From: Pseudomonadota bacterium
GTDB taxonomy: Bacteria > Myxococcota_A > UBA796 > GCA-2862545
Direction of reading: 5' to 3'
DNA: 64,000 bases
Assembly (NCBI GenBank): GCA_023954855.1
Contig: JAGSGY010000004.1
Coordinates: 62,001 to 126,000, forward strand
Position numbers and translations under genes: made by a program. The notes under the pieces are model-generated. The model did no database searches, had not been told where the DNA came from, and saw nothing but the letters and a program-made list of their open reading frames with translations. Numbering within the stretch: position 1 is the stretch's first letter; each line of letters opens with the position of its first letter. This document shows, piece by piece, positions 26,488 through 37,101 of the stretch.

Positions 26488-27750
26488 CTAGAACTGCTCG
26501 GCCTCGGTCGAGCCCTTCAGTGCCAGCGTCGAGGACCGGCCAGCCATGATGGTGTTCTTGATCGAGTCGAAGTAGCCGGTACCGACCTCGCGCTGGTGGC
26601 GAGTTGCGGTGTAGCCATCGACCTCGGCGGCGAACTCGGCTTCCTGCAGCTCAGAGTAGGCCGACATGCCACGCTTGCTGTAGCCCTTGGCGAGCTGGAA
26701 CATGCTGTGGTTCAGGCTGTGGAAGCCCGCGAGCGTGACGAACTGGAACTTGTAGCCCATCTTTCCGAGCTCAATCTGGAACTTGGCGATCTCGTCGTCG
26801 CTTAGGTACTTCTTCCAGTTGAAGGACGGCGAGCAGTTGTAGGCCAGCATCTTGCCGGGGAACTCGGCGTGGATGGCCTCGGCGAAGCGGCGAGCCTCCT
26901 CGAGGTTCGGCTTGCCCGTCTCACACCAGACGAGGTCGGCGTAGGGCGCGTAGGCGAGGCCTCGGGCGATGGCCTGGTCGAGGCCACCGACGGTGCGGTA
27001 GAAGCCCTCGGGCGTGCGCTCACCGGTCATGAACTTGTGGTCGCGCTCGTCGACGTCGGACATCAGCAGCTTGGCAGCGTTGGCGTCGGTGCGGGCGATG
27101 AGGATGGTCGGCACGTCGAGCACATCTGCGGCGAGGCGGGCGGCGGTGAGCGTGTTGATGAACGCGGAGGTGGGGACGAGCACCTTGCCACCGAGGTGAC
27201 CACACTTCTTCTCAGCGGCGACCTGGTCCTCGAAGTGCACGCCAGAAGCGCCCGCTTCGATCATGCCCTTCATGAGCTCGTAGGCGTTGAGCGGTCCACC
27301 GAAGCCGGCCTCGGCATCGGCGACGATGGGGGCGTACCAGTTGCGCTCGGCGCCGCCCTCGGCGTGCTCGACCTGGTCGGCGCGCTGCAGAGCCTGGTTG
27401 ATCTTCTTCACGACCTGCGGCACCGAGTTGGCCGGGTAGAGCGACTGGTCGGGGTACATGTGGCCAGACATGTTGGCGTCGGCCGCGACCTGCCAACCGG
27501 ACAGGTAGATGGCCTTGAGGCCAGCGCGAACCTGCTGGACAGCCTGGTTACCCGTGAGGGCGCCGAGAGCGTTGATGTAGTTCTCGGTGTGGAGGAGCTC
27601 CCAGAGACGACGGGCGCCGAGGGTCGCGAGCGTGTGCTCGATCTTCACGGAACCGCGAAGCTTCTCAACCTCTTCGTGGGTGTAGGTGCGGGTGATGCCA
27701 TCGAAGCGACGGGCATGCAGGTCGGTGATCTTGTCGAGTGCAACGGACAT
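26488..27750 (-). CDS. aceA: Isocitrate lyase
   Basis: 420 residues. It cleaves isocitrate to glyoxylate and succinate in the glyoxylate shunt. Active-site loop KKCGHLGG with catalytic Cys183; YPANSVP near 105; the family motif [16 protein letters not shown] and [12 protein letters not shown] are intact. The length matches the shorter bacterial ICL type. The start lies four bases after the aceB stop with GAGGGA as ribosome-binding site, so aceB-aceA is one operon, facing away from a RamB-like regulator. Needed for growth on acetate or fatty acids. Confidence 0.97.
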   Translation of the reverse strand: MSVALDKITDLHARRFDGITRTYTHEEVEKLRGSVKIEHTLATLGARRLWELLHTENYINALGALTGNQAVQQVRAGLKAIYLSGWQVAADANMSGHMYPDQSLYPANSVPQVVKKINQALQRADQVEHAEGGAERNWYAPIVADAEAGFGGPLNAYELMKGMIEAGASGVHFEDQVAAEKKCGHLGGKVLVPTSAFINTLTAARLAADVLDVPTILIARTDANAAKLLMSDVDERDHKFMTGERTPEGFYRTVGGLDQAIARGLAYAPYADLVWCETGKPNLEEARRFAEAIHAEFPGKMLAYNCSPSFNWKKYLSDDEIAKFQIELGKMGYKFQFVTLAGFHSLNHSMFQLAKGYSKRGMSAYSELQEAEFAAEVDGYTATRHQREVGTGYFDSIKNTIMAGRSSTLALKGSTEAEQF

Positions 27751-27754
27751 GGGC

Positions 27755-29359
<1,605 letters not shown>

Positions 29360-29377
29360 TGAATGAACTCCCATTCA
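29360..29377. promoter_or_regulatory. TetR-type inverted repeat overlapping the aceB leader
   Basis: TGAATG (29360-29365) and CATTCA (29372-29377) form a six-base inverted repeat touching the aceB start codon. The half-site TGAATG recurs in the site at 38806. A second inverted repeat overlaps it: TCAGTGA (29375-29381) with TCACTGA (29394-29400). Position suggests repression of aceBA. Confidence 0.45.
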
Positions 29378-29383
29378 GTGACT

Positions 29384-29398
29384 AGTAAATGATTCACT
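29384..29398. promoter_or_regulatory. AGTAAAT-TTCACT box, copy 1 (aceB side)
   Basis: AGTAAATGATTCACT; a near copy lacking three central bases occurs at 29489 on the regulator side of the same intergenic region. Two related boxes flanking a divergent promoter would suit autoregulated control by the adjacent RamB-like protein. This is inference from repetition only. Confidence 0.35.
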
Positions 29399-29488
29399 GA
29401 TTTCAGGGCCAACCGCAAGGAACAGCACTGTGTCAGGGTGTAAGCCATGTAAATCACGACACAAGTGTGGCAGTCATGCTGTCAACGC

Positions 29489-29500
29489 AGTAAATTCACT
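29489..29500. promoter_or_regulatory. AGTAAAT-TTCACT box, copy 2 (regulator side)
   Basis: AGTAAATTCACT, 73 bp before the start of the RamB-like gene. It partners with the copy at 29384. Confidence 0.35.
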
Positions 29501-29572
29501 TCACAGACCGCTGACAGAGACCTCGCCCGCAACAGCGTTGTTCTGCCCAGCTTTTTCGGACGGGAGGGCTTG

Positions 29573-31012
29573 ATGGCCTCGGTTTCACTGGGCCCGAAGA
29601 TCAAGGTGATGCGACGCCGCGAGGGGTGGACGCAGAAGCGACTCGCCGAACAACTGGGGATCTCGCCGTCCTACCTGAACCTGATCGAAAACGGGAAGAG
29701 GCCCCTCCCCGCACAGCTGCTGATCAAGCTCACCACCGTGCTCTCCATCGACTTGAGCGAGCTGGCCGAGGACGACGACGATCGACTGCTCTCCGACGTG
29801 ATGGAGGTGCTTGGCGATGAGTTGTTCGAGCCCTTCGCGCTGGCCAACACCGACGCGCGTGAGCTCGTCGCCAACGTGCCTTCCGCCGCACGCGCCTTGT
29901 GCGCCCTCTACGACGCCTACCGTGGACAACGCGAAAAGGCGGAGCTCATGGGCGAGCGTCTGGTCGAGACCGGTCAGCTCGCTGCGGACGACGGGCGCCC
30001 AGGACTTCCTTCCGAAGAGGTGAGCGACCTGCTGCAGCGCACAGGCAACCACTACCCAGAGCTCGAAGAGGCCGCCGAGGCCCTGTGGCGTCGCACCGGC
30101 CTCGACCTCAACGCCCTACAGTGGGGTTTGGTCAACGTGCTCGAGGACGACCTCGGCATCTCGGTGCGCTTCGTCCACTCCGGCGCCCTCCCGCACTCAG
30201 TGCGACGCTACGACCCCGACCGTCGCCTGCTCGAGATCTCCGAGGTCTTGCCACCGCGCTCACGCCACTTCCAGCTGGCCCACGTGATCGGGCTGCTCTG
30301 GCAGAGCGACGCCCTTGATCGCCTATCGAGCGACCCTCGCCTGACGACCGAGGACTCCCGCCACCTCGCTCGGGTCGCCCTCGCCAACTACTTCGCCGGC
30401 GCGGTGTTGATGCCGTACACGCCGTTTCTCGAGGCCGCGCGAAGCATGCGCTACGACGTCGAGCTGCTCGGTCACCGCTTCCGCGTCAGCTTCGAGCAGG
30501 TATGCCACCGCCTCACCACCATGCGTAGAGCAGGCCATAGTGGGGTGCCTTTCCACCTCGTGCGCACAGACGTGGCCGGCAACATCTCAAAGAAGTTCGC
30601 GGCGAGCGGGATTCGCTTTGCCCGGTACAGCGGCCTGTGCCCAAAGTGGAATGTCTTCGACGCGTTGCGCTCTTCCGGAGACATCCGCGTGCAGGTCAGC
30701 GCCATGCCCGACGGCAAGCGCTACTTCAGCATTGCCCGAACCCTTCGAAAGGGAGAGGCCGGCTACCACGCCAGCCATGCGATTCACGTGATGGAGCTCG
30801 GCTGCCCGGTCGAGTTCGCCGGCGACCTCGTCTACGCAGATGGCATCGACGTCGACAACGCGGAGCGCTCCGTAGAGGTCGGCGTCACCTGCCGGCTCTG
30901 CCCTCGCGAGCGCTGCACCGAGCGAGCCATGCCGAGCGTGCACCAGGGCCTTCACGTGGACGAGAATATCCGCGCGCTCGCCTTCTACGCCGCGACCGAG
31001 AAGAGCAGCTAG
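29573..31012 (+). CDS. RamB/ScfR-type transcriptional regulator (XRE HTH, IrrE-like domain, C-terminal cysteine motif)
   Basis: 479 residues from ATG 29573 (GGGAGG five bases upstream). The HTH spans about 8-62 (TQKRLAEQLGISPSYLNLIENGKR). The middle resembles an ImmA/IrrE-type domain (about 200-310). The C-terminus contains the family Cys motif CRLCPRERCTERAMPS. Known: RamB of corynebacteria and related short-chain-acyl-CoA-responsive regulators control acetate, propionate and glyoxylate genes. It is divergent from aceB-aceA, so it most likely senses an acyl-CoA and controls the shunt. The direction of control is not visible. Confidence 0.88.
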   Translation: MASVSLGPKIKVMRRREGWTQKRLAEQLGISPSYLNLIENGKRPLPAQLLIKLTTVLSIDLSELAEDDDDRLLSDVMEVLGDELFEPFALANTDARELVANVPSAARALCALYDAYRGQREKAELMGERLVETGQLAADDGRPGLPSEEVSDLLQRTGNHYPELEEAAEALWRRTGLDLNALQWGLVNVLEDDLGISVRFVHSGALPHSVRRYDPDRRLLEISEVLPPRSRHFQLAHVIGLLWQSDALDRLSSDPRLTTEDSRHLARVALANYFAGAVLMPYTPFLEAARSMRYDVELLGHRFRVSFEQVCHRLTTMRRAGHSGVPFHLVRTDVAGNISKKFAASGIRFARYSGLCPKWNVFDALRSSGDIRVQVSAMPDGKRYFSIARTLRKGEAGYHASHAIHVMELGCPVEFAGDLVYADGIDVDNAERSVEVGVTCRLCPRERCTERAMPSVHQGLHVDENIRALAFYAATEKSS

Positions 31013-31098
31013 CCGAAAGCCACGCCCCCGGCGCGATGTTCGCTAGGACCTAGGCATTTCACGATGACCCCGCGTAGACTCCCCACTCGGAGGTCCGA

Positions 31099-32397
31099 AT
31101 GCGTCGTCTGCTCGCTGCTCTCGCACTGCTGCCCATGCCAGCCCTTGCCGCCCCAGGCTTCATTCCGATTCAGGGCACACTCACCGATGACAACGGTGTG
31201 GCCATCGACGGAGCGGTCAACGTGACCTTCCGACTGGTCACGGACTCCACGGGCGCCACCGGCACCTGGTCCGACACCTTCAGCGTCGATGTCGTGGACG
31301 GACGATTCGCCACCGAACTTGGCGGAGCCAACAACGCGCTCGATCTGTCGATCTTCTCGCTCTACCCGACCGTTCACCTCGGCATCACCGTCGAGGGCGA
31401 CACCGAGATGCCGCTGGTTCCACTCGATCACGTGCCCTACGCCGCCTGGGCCGACCACGCCGGCGATGCCGCGACGCTTGGGGGCGCCACACTCGGCGGT
31501 ATCCGCGCGGAGATTCCCGCGACCTCCGACCTGGCGCAGGCCGCACGAGACGCGGCGTATGACACCGAAGCCGAGCTCACCACCGTCCTCGACCCCCACT
31601 ACGACTACAGCGGGGGCACCGGCATCGACGTCACCGGAACGGTCATCTCGGCAGACCAGACCCAGATCGAGGCCTGGGCTACGGGCGTCTGCTACGACTC
31701 GCCGAGCGAGCTGACAGCGGCACTCTCGGGCACCTACCAGCCCGACTGGACCGACATCGCGAACATTCCATCCGGCTTTGCCGACAATGTCGATGACGAC
31801 ACCCAGCTGAGTCAGACCGTGGTCGAGGGTTACGCCCGCGGTGTGGCGTACGACACGCCCGCGGAGCTGACCACCGCGCTCGCAGGCAACTACGAAGCTG
31901 CTGGGTACACGCCGGACTGGAACGACCTCACGAGCATGCCGGCCGGCTTTGCAGACGGCAACGACGACGACAACCAGTTGTCGCGGGCGACAGTCGAAGG
32001 CTTTGCGCGCGGCGTCGCCTACGACACGCCTGGGGAGCTCACGACGGCCCTTGCCAACACCTATGTCCCAGCGGCCCAAGCCACCCGAGACGAGAACGCC
32101 ACCCCCATGCGCACGTGCGCGGGCAGAACGGCTCCTAGCGACTGGGCGATTTACTCCACCTACCACCCCGTCGTCGACGTCGACATCACCGGATGCGGGT
32201 TCACTTCAAAGCCCTACATCACCATCGCACTTCACGGTTCCGGGAGCCACTGGACGACGGTGGGCGGTTCGAGCGTGTACAGCGCGACCAAGGACGGCTT
32301 CCGCGTGCATATCCGCTCCGTCGACAGCTCCACCGCGGACACGTACACGACGGCTGCAAGCCAGTGGTACATCGAGTGGATTGCCGTCGGTAACTAA
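31099..32397 (+). CDS. Secreted repeat protein of unknown function
   Basis: 432 residues with a signal peptide (RRLLAALALLPMPALA) and GGAGG six bases upstream. The N-terminal domain is a bacterial beta-domain seen in myxobacterial surface proteins (GFIPIQGTLTDDNGVAIDG to HVPYAAWADHAGDA). The centre has four copies of A-x-G-V-x-Y-D-T-P-x-E-L-T-T-A-L, two of them linked by PDWxDLxxxPxGFADxxDDDxQLS. The C-terminal 100 residues are a separate beta domain with CAG and GCGF cysteines. It resembles phage-tail-fibre-like or trimeric surface stalks. Cell-surface role inferred. Confidence 0.72.
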   Translation: MRRLLAALALLPMPALAAPGFIPIQGTLTDDNGVAIDGAVNVTFRLVTDSTGATGTWSDTFSVDVVDGRFATELGGANNALDLSIFSLYPTVHLGITVEGDTEMPLVPLDHVPYAAWADHAGDAATLGGATLGGIRAEIPATSDLAQAARDAAYDTEAELTTVLDPHYDYSGGTGIDVTGTVISADQTQIEAWATGVCYDSPSELTAALSGTYQPDWTDIANIPSGFADNVDDDTQLSQTVVEGYARGVAYDTPAELTTALAGNYEAAGYTPDWNDLTSMPAGFADGNDDDNQLSRATVEGFARGVAYDTPGELTTALANTYVPAAQATRDENATPMRTCAGRTAPSDWAIYSTYHPVVDVDITGCGFTSKPYITIALHGSGSHWTTVGGSSVYSATKDGFRVHIRSVDSSTADTYTTAASQWYIEWIAVGN

Positions 32398-33108
32398 GTG
32401 CGCGTCCTCAAGCTACTCGAAGAGCACCGGGCTTTCGCTGGCTCGATGACGGCGATTCGCAACGCCGTTTTCGAGGGCCGCGACGATGACGCCGTGGCGC
32501 GCTGGACCTGGTTCTCGGCGCGCCTGCTCGCCCATATTGACGTCGAAGAGACGCACCTGCTGCCGATCTACGACAACCTCGGCCCGTTTCCCCCCAACGC
32601 CACGCCCGCCATCTTCCGCCGCGAGCACGCTCGAATCATCGAGACGCTGGCCCTGATCGAGACCTTGTTCGCCGGCGAGCGAGTCGCCCTCTGCACGGCA
32701 CTGTGCAGCCTCGAGGGGCAGCTCGAGCACCACGATCTGCGCGAAGCCGACAGCTTCAAGCCCCGCGTCGACGCCGCCACCGCAGATGGACGCGCAGCAG
32801 AGGCCCTCGCCGCCCACGAGGCGCTCGTGAAGGCCATCGGCCCTGCGCCCTCGAGCACGCAACCAAAACCCTATCCACGCGGCGGGAGCACTCGGCTCAC
32901 CGGCGTCGACAAGGTGCGCTGGACCCTAGCGCACGGCGACGCGCAAGGCGCACTGACCTTGCTCTCGGAGCTGCCGCTGGGCGAGCACCCCAAGGCGCCC
33001 CGACTCCGTGAAAAAACCCGAGTCGCGCTTCGGTCGGGCGACCTGCCCACCGCATGGGACCGGCTGCGCCTGCTACACATCGTGATGAGTCCTGGCGGCC
33101 AAAACTAG
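32398..33108 (+). CDS. Hemerythrin HHE-domain protein
   Basis: 236 residues. It starts with GTG immediately after the stop of the secreted repeat protein. Residues 1-130 form a four-helix HHE bundle with metal-ligand candidates H10, HIDVEE, REH and EHHDLRE. The C-terminal 100 residues are a helical extension without a recognised domain. Known: such proteins bind a diiron centre and oxygen, NO or act as iron sensors. The TAG stop lies within the KstR-like palindrome of the next operon. Confidence 0.8.
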   Translation: MRVLKLLEEHRAFAGSMTAIRNAVFEGRDDDAVARWTWFSARLLAHIDVEETHLLPIYDNLGPFPPNATPAIFRREHARIIETLALIETLFAGERVALCTALCSLEGQLEHHDLREADSFKPRVDAATADGRAAEALAAHEALVKAIGPAPSSTQPKPYPRGGSTRLTGVDKVRWTLAHGDAQGALTLLSELPLGEHPKAPRLREKTRVALRSGDLPTAWDRLRLLHIVMSPGGQN

Positions 33109-33119
33109 AACATGTTCTA
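33106..33119. promoter_or_regulatory. Perfect KstR-like palindrome upstream of the acyl-CoA dehydrogenase operon
   Basis: TAGAACATGTTCTA, a perfect 14-bp palindrome fitting TNNAACNNGTTNNA. It ends 23 bp before the ATG at 33143, almost the same position as the site at 24423 relative to its gene. It overlaps the stop codon of the hemerythrin gene. Confidence 0.6.
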
Positions 33120-33142
33120 CTTCGCTTCGCCCCGGAGTCGAC

Positions 33143-34108
33143 ATGCAGTTTGCGCTGTCCGAAGAACAGGCGCAGCTTCAAGAGATTGCCCGCAGCTTCC
33201 TGGCTGATCTCCCTGATGCGCGCTCACCCTCCAATGCCGATACTTGGCCACGCATCGTCGAGGAGCAGGGCTGGCCGGCCGTCGCCGTGCCCGAAGAACA
33301 GGGCGGCTTCGGCTTTGGGTGGATCGAGCTCTCCGTGGTCTTCGAGGAGCTTGGACGCGCCCTGACCAGCGCCCCGATGCTCGGCACCGGCATGGCCACC
33401 GCGGTGCTGCTCGAGAGTTCACCGAGCGCCGCACGCGACCAAGCCCTGGAGCAGATCGCCGCCGGCACTCCAGCGACCGTGTGCTGGGACGGCCTTGCTA
33501 TCGACATCGCCGCGGGTGGCATCGTGATTCGTCACAGCCCCAGCGGCTTCGAGCTGTTCGCGGACGGAGGAACAGAGGCCACCACCCTTCTCAGCCTCGA
33601 CGAGACCCGCCCCCTGCACGAGGTCTCGCCCACCGGAACCGGCGTCGCCCTCGACGCCGACGAGGCCAGGGTTCGCGCGCGCTGCGAGACACTTCTGGCC
33701 TGGGAGTGCGTGGGAGCGGCCGAGGCCTGCATGGACCTCGCTGTCGAGTACGCGAAGGTCCGGAAGCAATTCGCCAAGCCCATCGGAAGCTTCCAGGCCA
33801 TTCAGCACATGTGCGCGGACCTGCTCGTCGTTGTCGAGTCGGCGCGCTCTGCGGCCTGGTTCGCAGCATGGGCGGTCGAGAACGACGCTCCAGACGCACG
33901 CGTCGCAGCCCGCACCGCAAAGGCCCTGGCCAGCGAGGCCCTGTTCACCTGCGCGGGTCAGAGCATCCAGATTCACGGTGGCATCGGCTTCACCTGGGAG
34001 CACGACGCCCACCTCTACTTCAAGCGCGCGCGCGCCAATCTCTCCCTGCTCGGCGAGCCCCGAGAGCACCGCATGGCCATCGCCAACACCCTGCTGGGGG
34101 ACGCATGA
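33143..34108 (+). CDS. Acyl-CoA dehydrogenase, short (non-canonical) subunit
   Basis: 321 residues, shorter than a normal acyl-CoA dehydrogenase. The N-terminal helical domain (QFALSEEQAQLQEIARSFL) and C-terminal four-helix domain (RKQFAKPIGSFQAIQHMCADL, QIHGGIGFTWEHDAHLYFKRA) are clear; the middle beta domain is eroded. ATGA overlap with the next gene. Known: paired short and long FadE proteins form alpha2-beta2 enzymes in mycobacterial steroid catabolism. Expected to be the partner of the following gene. Confidence 0.87.
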   Translation: MQFALSEEQAQLQEIARSFLADLPDARSPSNADTWPRIVEEQGWPAVAVPEEQGGFGFGWIELSVVFEELGRALTSAPMLGTGMATAVLLESSPSAARDQALEQIAAGTPATVCWDGLAIDIAAGGIVIRHSPSGFELFADGGTEATTLLSLDETRPLHEVSPTGTGVALDADEARVRARCETLLAWECVGAAEACMDLAVEYAKVRKQFAKPIGSFQAIQHMCADLLVVVESARSAAWFAAWAVENDAPDARVAARTAKALASEALFTCAGQSIQIHGGIGFTWEHDAHLYFKRARANLSLLGEPREHRMAIANTLLGDA

Positions 34109-35265
34109 ACCTCGCCTTTTCAGAGAGTGACGAAGCCTTCCGCGACGAGGTCCGCACCTGGCTGAACGAGCACCTCGTCGGGGAGTTCGCCGCCTGCAAG
34201 GGCCGCGGTGGACTCGGCGACATGGACGCATTCATCCAGGAGCGTATCGCCTGGGAAAAGGAGCTCGCCAGCGGCGGCTGGACCTGCGTGGGCTGGCCGA
34301 AGGAGCACGGCGGACGCGGAGCCACGCTCTACGAAGAAGTGATCTTCGCCGAAGAATATGCACGCGCCCAGGCCCCCGGTCGCGCCGGCCACATCGGTGA
34401 AGGACTGCTCGGCCCGACCATCATCCACTTCGGAACCCCCGAGCAGCAGCAGCGTTTCTTGCCGCCCATCGTCGCCGGCGAGGAACTTTGGTGTCAGGGC
34501 TACTCTGAGCCCGGGGCGGGCTCCGACCTCGCAAACGTCCAGACCAAGGCCGTGCGTGCTGGCGATGAGTGGGTGCTGACCGGCCAGAAGATCTGGACCA
34601 GCCTCGCCGAGTTCAGTGACTGGTGCTTCGTGCTTGCGCGCACCGACTCCGACGCCCCCAAGCACAAGGGCATCACCTGCATGCTGGTGCCCATGAACCA
34701 GCCCGGCATCGAGGTCGTCCCGATCCGCCAGATGACGGGGAACTCCGAGTTCGCCGAGGTGTTCTTCGACGGCGCCAGAGCGAAGGCCGAGCACGTGGTC
34801 GGCCCGATCAACGGTGGCTGGAAGGTCGCGATGGGCACCCTCGCCTTCGAGCGCGGAGCGTCGACCCTCGGACAGCAGCTCTCGTTCGCCGCGGAGCTCG
34901 ACCGGGTCATTGCGGTGGCCAAGAAGCTCGGCACCGCCAAGATTCCCGCCATTCGCGACCGCATCGCCGAGCTGTGGATGCGCCTGTCGGTGATGCGCCT
35001 GAACGCCCTGCGCACGCTGTCCGCCCATGAGCGGGGCGAGCTGCCACGCGAGGCCTACATCACCAAGCTGTTCTGGGCGACCTGGCACCGCGACCTCGGC
35101 GAGCTCGCGATGGACGTACTCGGAGCCCGTGCCGCGGTGGCCGACCCCGAGTTCGAAGACCTCCACCGCCTGTTCCTCTGGACCCGCAGCGACACGATCT
35201 ACGCGGGCACCAACCAGATCCAACGCAACCTGATTGCCCAGCGGGCACTGGGGCTACCCCGATGA
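34105..35265 (+). CDS. Acyl-CoA dehydrogenase, full-length subunit
   Basis: 386 residues from ATG 34105, which overlaps the previous stop. All three dehydrogenase regions are present: FSESDEAFRDEVRTWL, YSEPGAGSDLANVQT with WVLTGQKIWTS (FAD/substrate region), and DTIYAGTNQIQRNLIAQRALGLPR. The longer open frame from 33244 reads through the previous gene and is rejected. Predicted alpha,beta-dehydrogenation of an acyl-CoA using FAD and ETF, probably as a heterotetramer with the preceding subunit. Confidence 0.92.
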   Translation: MNLAFSESDEAFRDEVRTWLNEHLVGEFAACKGRGGLGDMDAFIQERIAWEKELASGGWTCVGWPKEHGGRGATLYEEVIFAEEYARAQAPGRAGHIGEGLLGPTIIHFGTPEQQQRFLPPIVAGEELWCQGYSEPGAGSDLANVQTKAVRAGDEWVLTGQKIWTSLAEFSDWCFVLARTDSDAPKHKGITCMLVPMNQPGIEVVPIRQMTGNSEFAEVFFDGARAKAEHVVGPINGGWKVAMGTLAFERGASTLGQQLSFAAELDRVIAVAKKLGTAKIPAIRDRIAELWMRLSVMRLNALRTLSAHERGELPREAYITKLFWATWHRDLGELAMDVLGARAAVADPEFEDLHRLFLWTRSDTIYAGTNQIQRNLIAQRALGLPR

Positions 35266-36017
35266 GCCACAACCTCCTGACCGGCAAGACCGTCCTCATC
35301 ACCGCCGCCGCCGGCACCGGCATCGGCTTTGCAACCGCCAAGCGCTGCGCGGAAGAGGGTGCCATAGTCGCCATCAGCGACTTTCACGAACGTCGCCTCG
35401 GCGAGGCCGCCGACAAGCTGGAGCAGCTCACCGGCACGCGTCCGATCACCGCCGTCTGTAACGTGACCCAGCAGGACCAGGTCGACGCGATGTTCGACAC
35501 GGTGCTCGCCGCCTTTGGCCACATCGACGTCCTGGTGAACAACGCCGGTCTGGGCGGCACCGCGCGCCTCACCGAGATGACCGACGAACAATGGCACCGG
35601 GTGATGGACGTCACGCTCACCGGCACCATGCGCTGCATGCGAACCGGCCTACGCCACATGGAGGCCCGCAAGTCCGGCGTCATCGTCAACAACGCCAGCG
35701 TGCTCGGGTGGCGTGCCCAAGAGGGACAAGCCCACTATGCCGCTGCAAAAGCGGGCGTCATGGCGCTCACGCGCTGCGCCGCCGTCGAGGTTGGGCAGCA
35801 CGAGATCCGTATCAATGCGGTGGCCCCGAGCCTGGCCATGCACCCCTTCTTGCACAAGGTCACCAGCAAGGAGCTTCTCGCCGAACTCGAGGCGAAGGAA
35901 GCCTTCGGTCGGGCCGCCACGGTCGACGAGATCGCGAACGTCATCGTCTTCCTCGCGAGCGACCTGTCGTCGTACATGACCGGCGAGATCGTCAGCGTCA
36001 GCAGCCAGCGCGCCTAG
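35262..36017 (+). CDS. Short-chain dehydrogenase/reductase
   Basis: 251 residues. ATG overlaps the previous stop (ATGA). NAD motif TAAAGTGIG, NNAGLGG, catalytic Ser in NNASVLGW and YAAAK in HYAAAKAG. The end (MTGEIVSVSSQRA) is slightly unlike FabG. Third gene of the dehydrogenase operon, so it probably oxidises the hydroxyacyl or hydroxy-ring intermediate of the same pathway. Stop shares CTAG with the convergent PDZ gene. Confidence 0.88.
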   Translation: MSHNLLTGKTVLITAAAGTGIGFATAKRCAEEGAIVAISDFHERRLGEAADKLEQLTGTRPITAVCNVTQQDQVDAMFDTVLAAFGHIDVLVNNAGLGGTARLTEMTDEQWHRVMDVTLTGTMRCMRTGLRHMEARKSGVIVNNASVLGWRAQEGQAHYAAAKAGVMALTRCAAVEVGQHEIRINAVAPSLAMHPFLHKVTSKELLAELEAKEAFGRAATVDEIANVIVFLASDLSSYMTGEIVSVSSQRA

Positions 36018-37018
36018 CCCTCGTCACGCTCCATTTCCCGCCGGCGAAGCTCGATGATGCGCTCGTCTTCGCCATCCGCGACCACGATCTCGACCTCGGT
36101 GCCCTGCGGGCCGAGCGCGCGCTCCACAAACTCGCGCAGCGACAGGTCGACCGTCGCCTGCCCGTCGATCTCGACCACTACGTCGCCTTCACGGAGCCCA
36201 GCCTCTTCGGCCGCACTCCCGGCGAGGGTCCGCATCACGCGAATGCCTTGATCGACATCGCGAACCTCCATGCCAAGCCCTGCGGTTTGATGGGGAGGCA
36301 GTTCGAGGTCCGCCACCACGTCTTGCCCCTCGACCGGTACCACACCGACCTCCGGCGACCAGATCGTGAACACGCCGTCGCGTCGAAACGCCTGCACAGC
36401 ACACGACGCCGCGCTCAACGACTCGAGGTAGTAGCTGCCGTCTACGTCGGTGACGACGCGCTTTCCGCACCCCTGCACCCAGACCTTGCCGGCTGGGCGG
36501 CCGTCTGCATGGGTCACCATGCCGGTCACCGCAGCGGGGCCATGCTGAAAGCGAATCGGCCCGCCACAATCACCCGGCTGTGCCTCAGTCCCGGGCGCGA
36601 ACGCGAGAATCGCGGAGCCATACCCATCCAGCTGTAGGCGCCCCGAGACCACACCTGGCGGTACACGCAGAAAGACCGCCTGTTCGGCAACCTGAACCCG
36701 CCGCGGCGGAGCCCCAGAGAACAAGACGACCCCGCGGGTGCCGTCCACGGGCCCATCGACCACGCAGAGCACGGGGCCGCCGGAGTCGTCGTCCGTCGCG
36801 TCAGCGGTTGGCAGCATCGGACGCACATCACGCGGTGGTCGCCGGCGTGTCGGCCCGCGCACAATCTCGTCGCCATCACTCGCTGGAGCGAGCACCACAG
36901 CCGGCGCTGAAATCTCTCGCTCCGAGACCCGCTCGCCGAGCTCGGGACCCGCCCCAAAGACCCATAAGAGCCCCAGAAGCACCGCGATCCCCACAGCTGC
37001 AATCCTCAAGCGACGCAC
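36014..37018 (-). CDS. Membrane-anchored protein with carboxypeptidase-regulatory-like and PDZ domains
   Basis: About 334 residues. GTG 37018 has GGGG six bases upstream; GTG 37033 is an alternative adding five residues. N-terminal signal anchor (RIAAVGIAVLLGLLWVF). Residues about 160-235 form a carboxypeptidase-regulatory-like beta sandwich (VTGMVTHADGRPAGKVWVQG, DVDGSYYLESL). The C-terminus is a PDZ domain (GIRVMRTLAGSAAEEAGLREGD). No protease domain. Probably a periplasmic scaffold or substrate-binding protein. Confidence 0.75.
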   Translation of the reverse strand: MRRLRIAAVGIAVLLGLLWVFGAGPELGERVSEREISAPAVVLAPASDGDEIVRGPTRRRPPRDVRPMLPTADATDDDSGGPVLCVVDGPVDGTRGVVLFSGAPPRRVQVAEQAVFLRVPPGVVSGRLQLDGYGSAILAFAPGTEAQPGDCGGPIRFQHGPAAVTGMVTHADGRPAGKVWVQGCGKRVVTDVDGSYYLESLSAASCAVQAFRRDGVFTIWSPEVGVVPVEGQDVVADLELPPHQTAGLGMEVRDVDQGIRVMRTLAGSAAEEAGLREGDVVVEIDGQATVDLSLREFVERALGPQGTEVEIVVADGEDERIIELRRREMERDEG

Positions 37019-37101
37019 GACGAGCCCCCACACACCGCTTAGTGTGCCGACCGCAACTTCGGTTCGCCCAGTGACGTTCGTTGACGGTGTAGGCTTCGGA
37101 C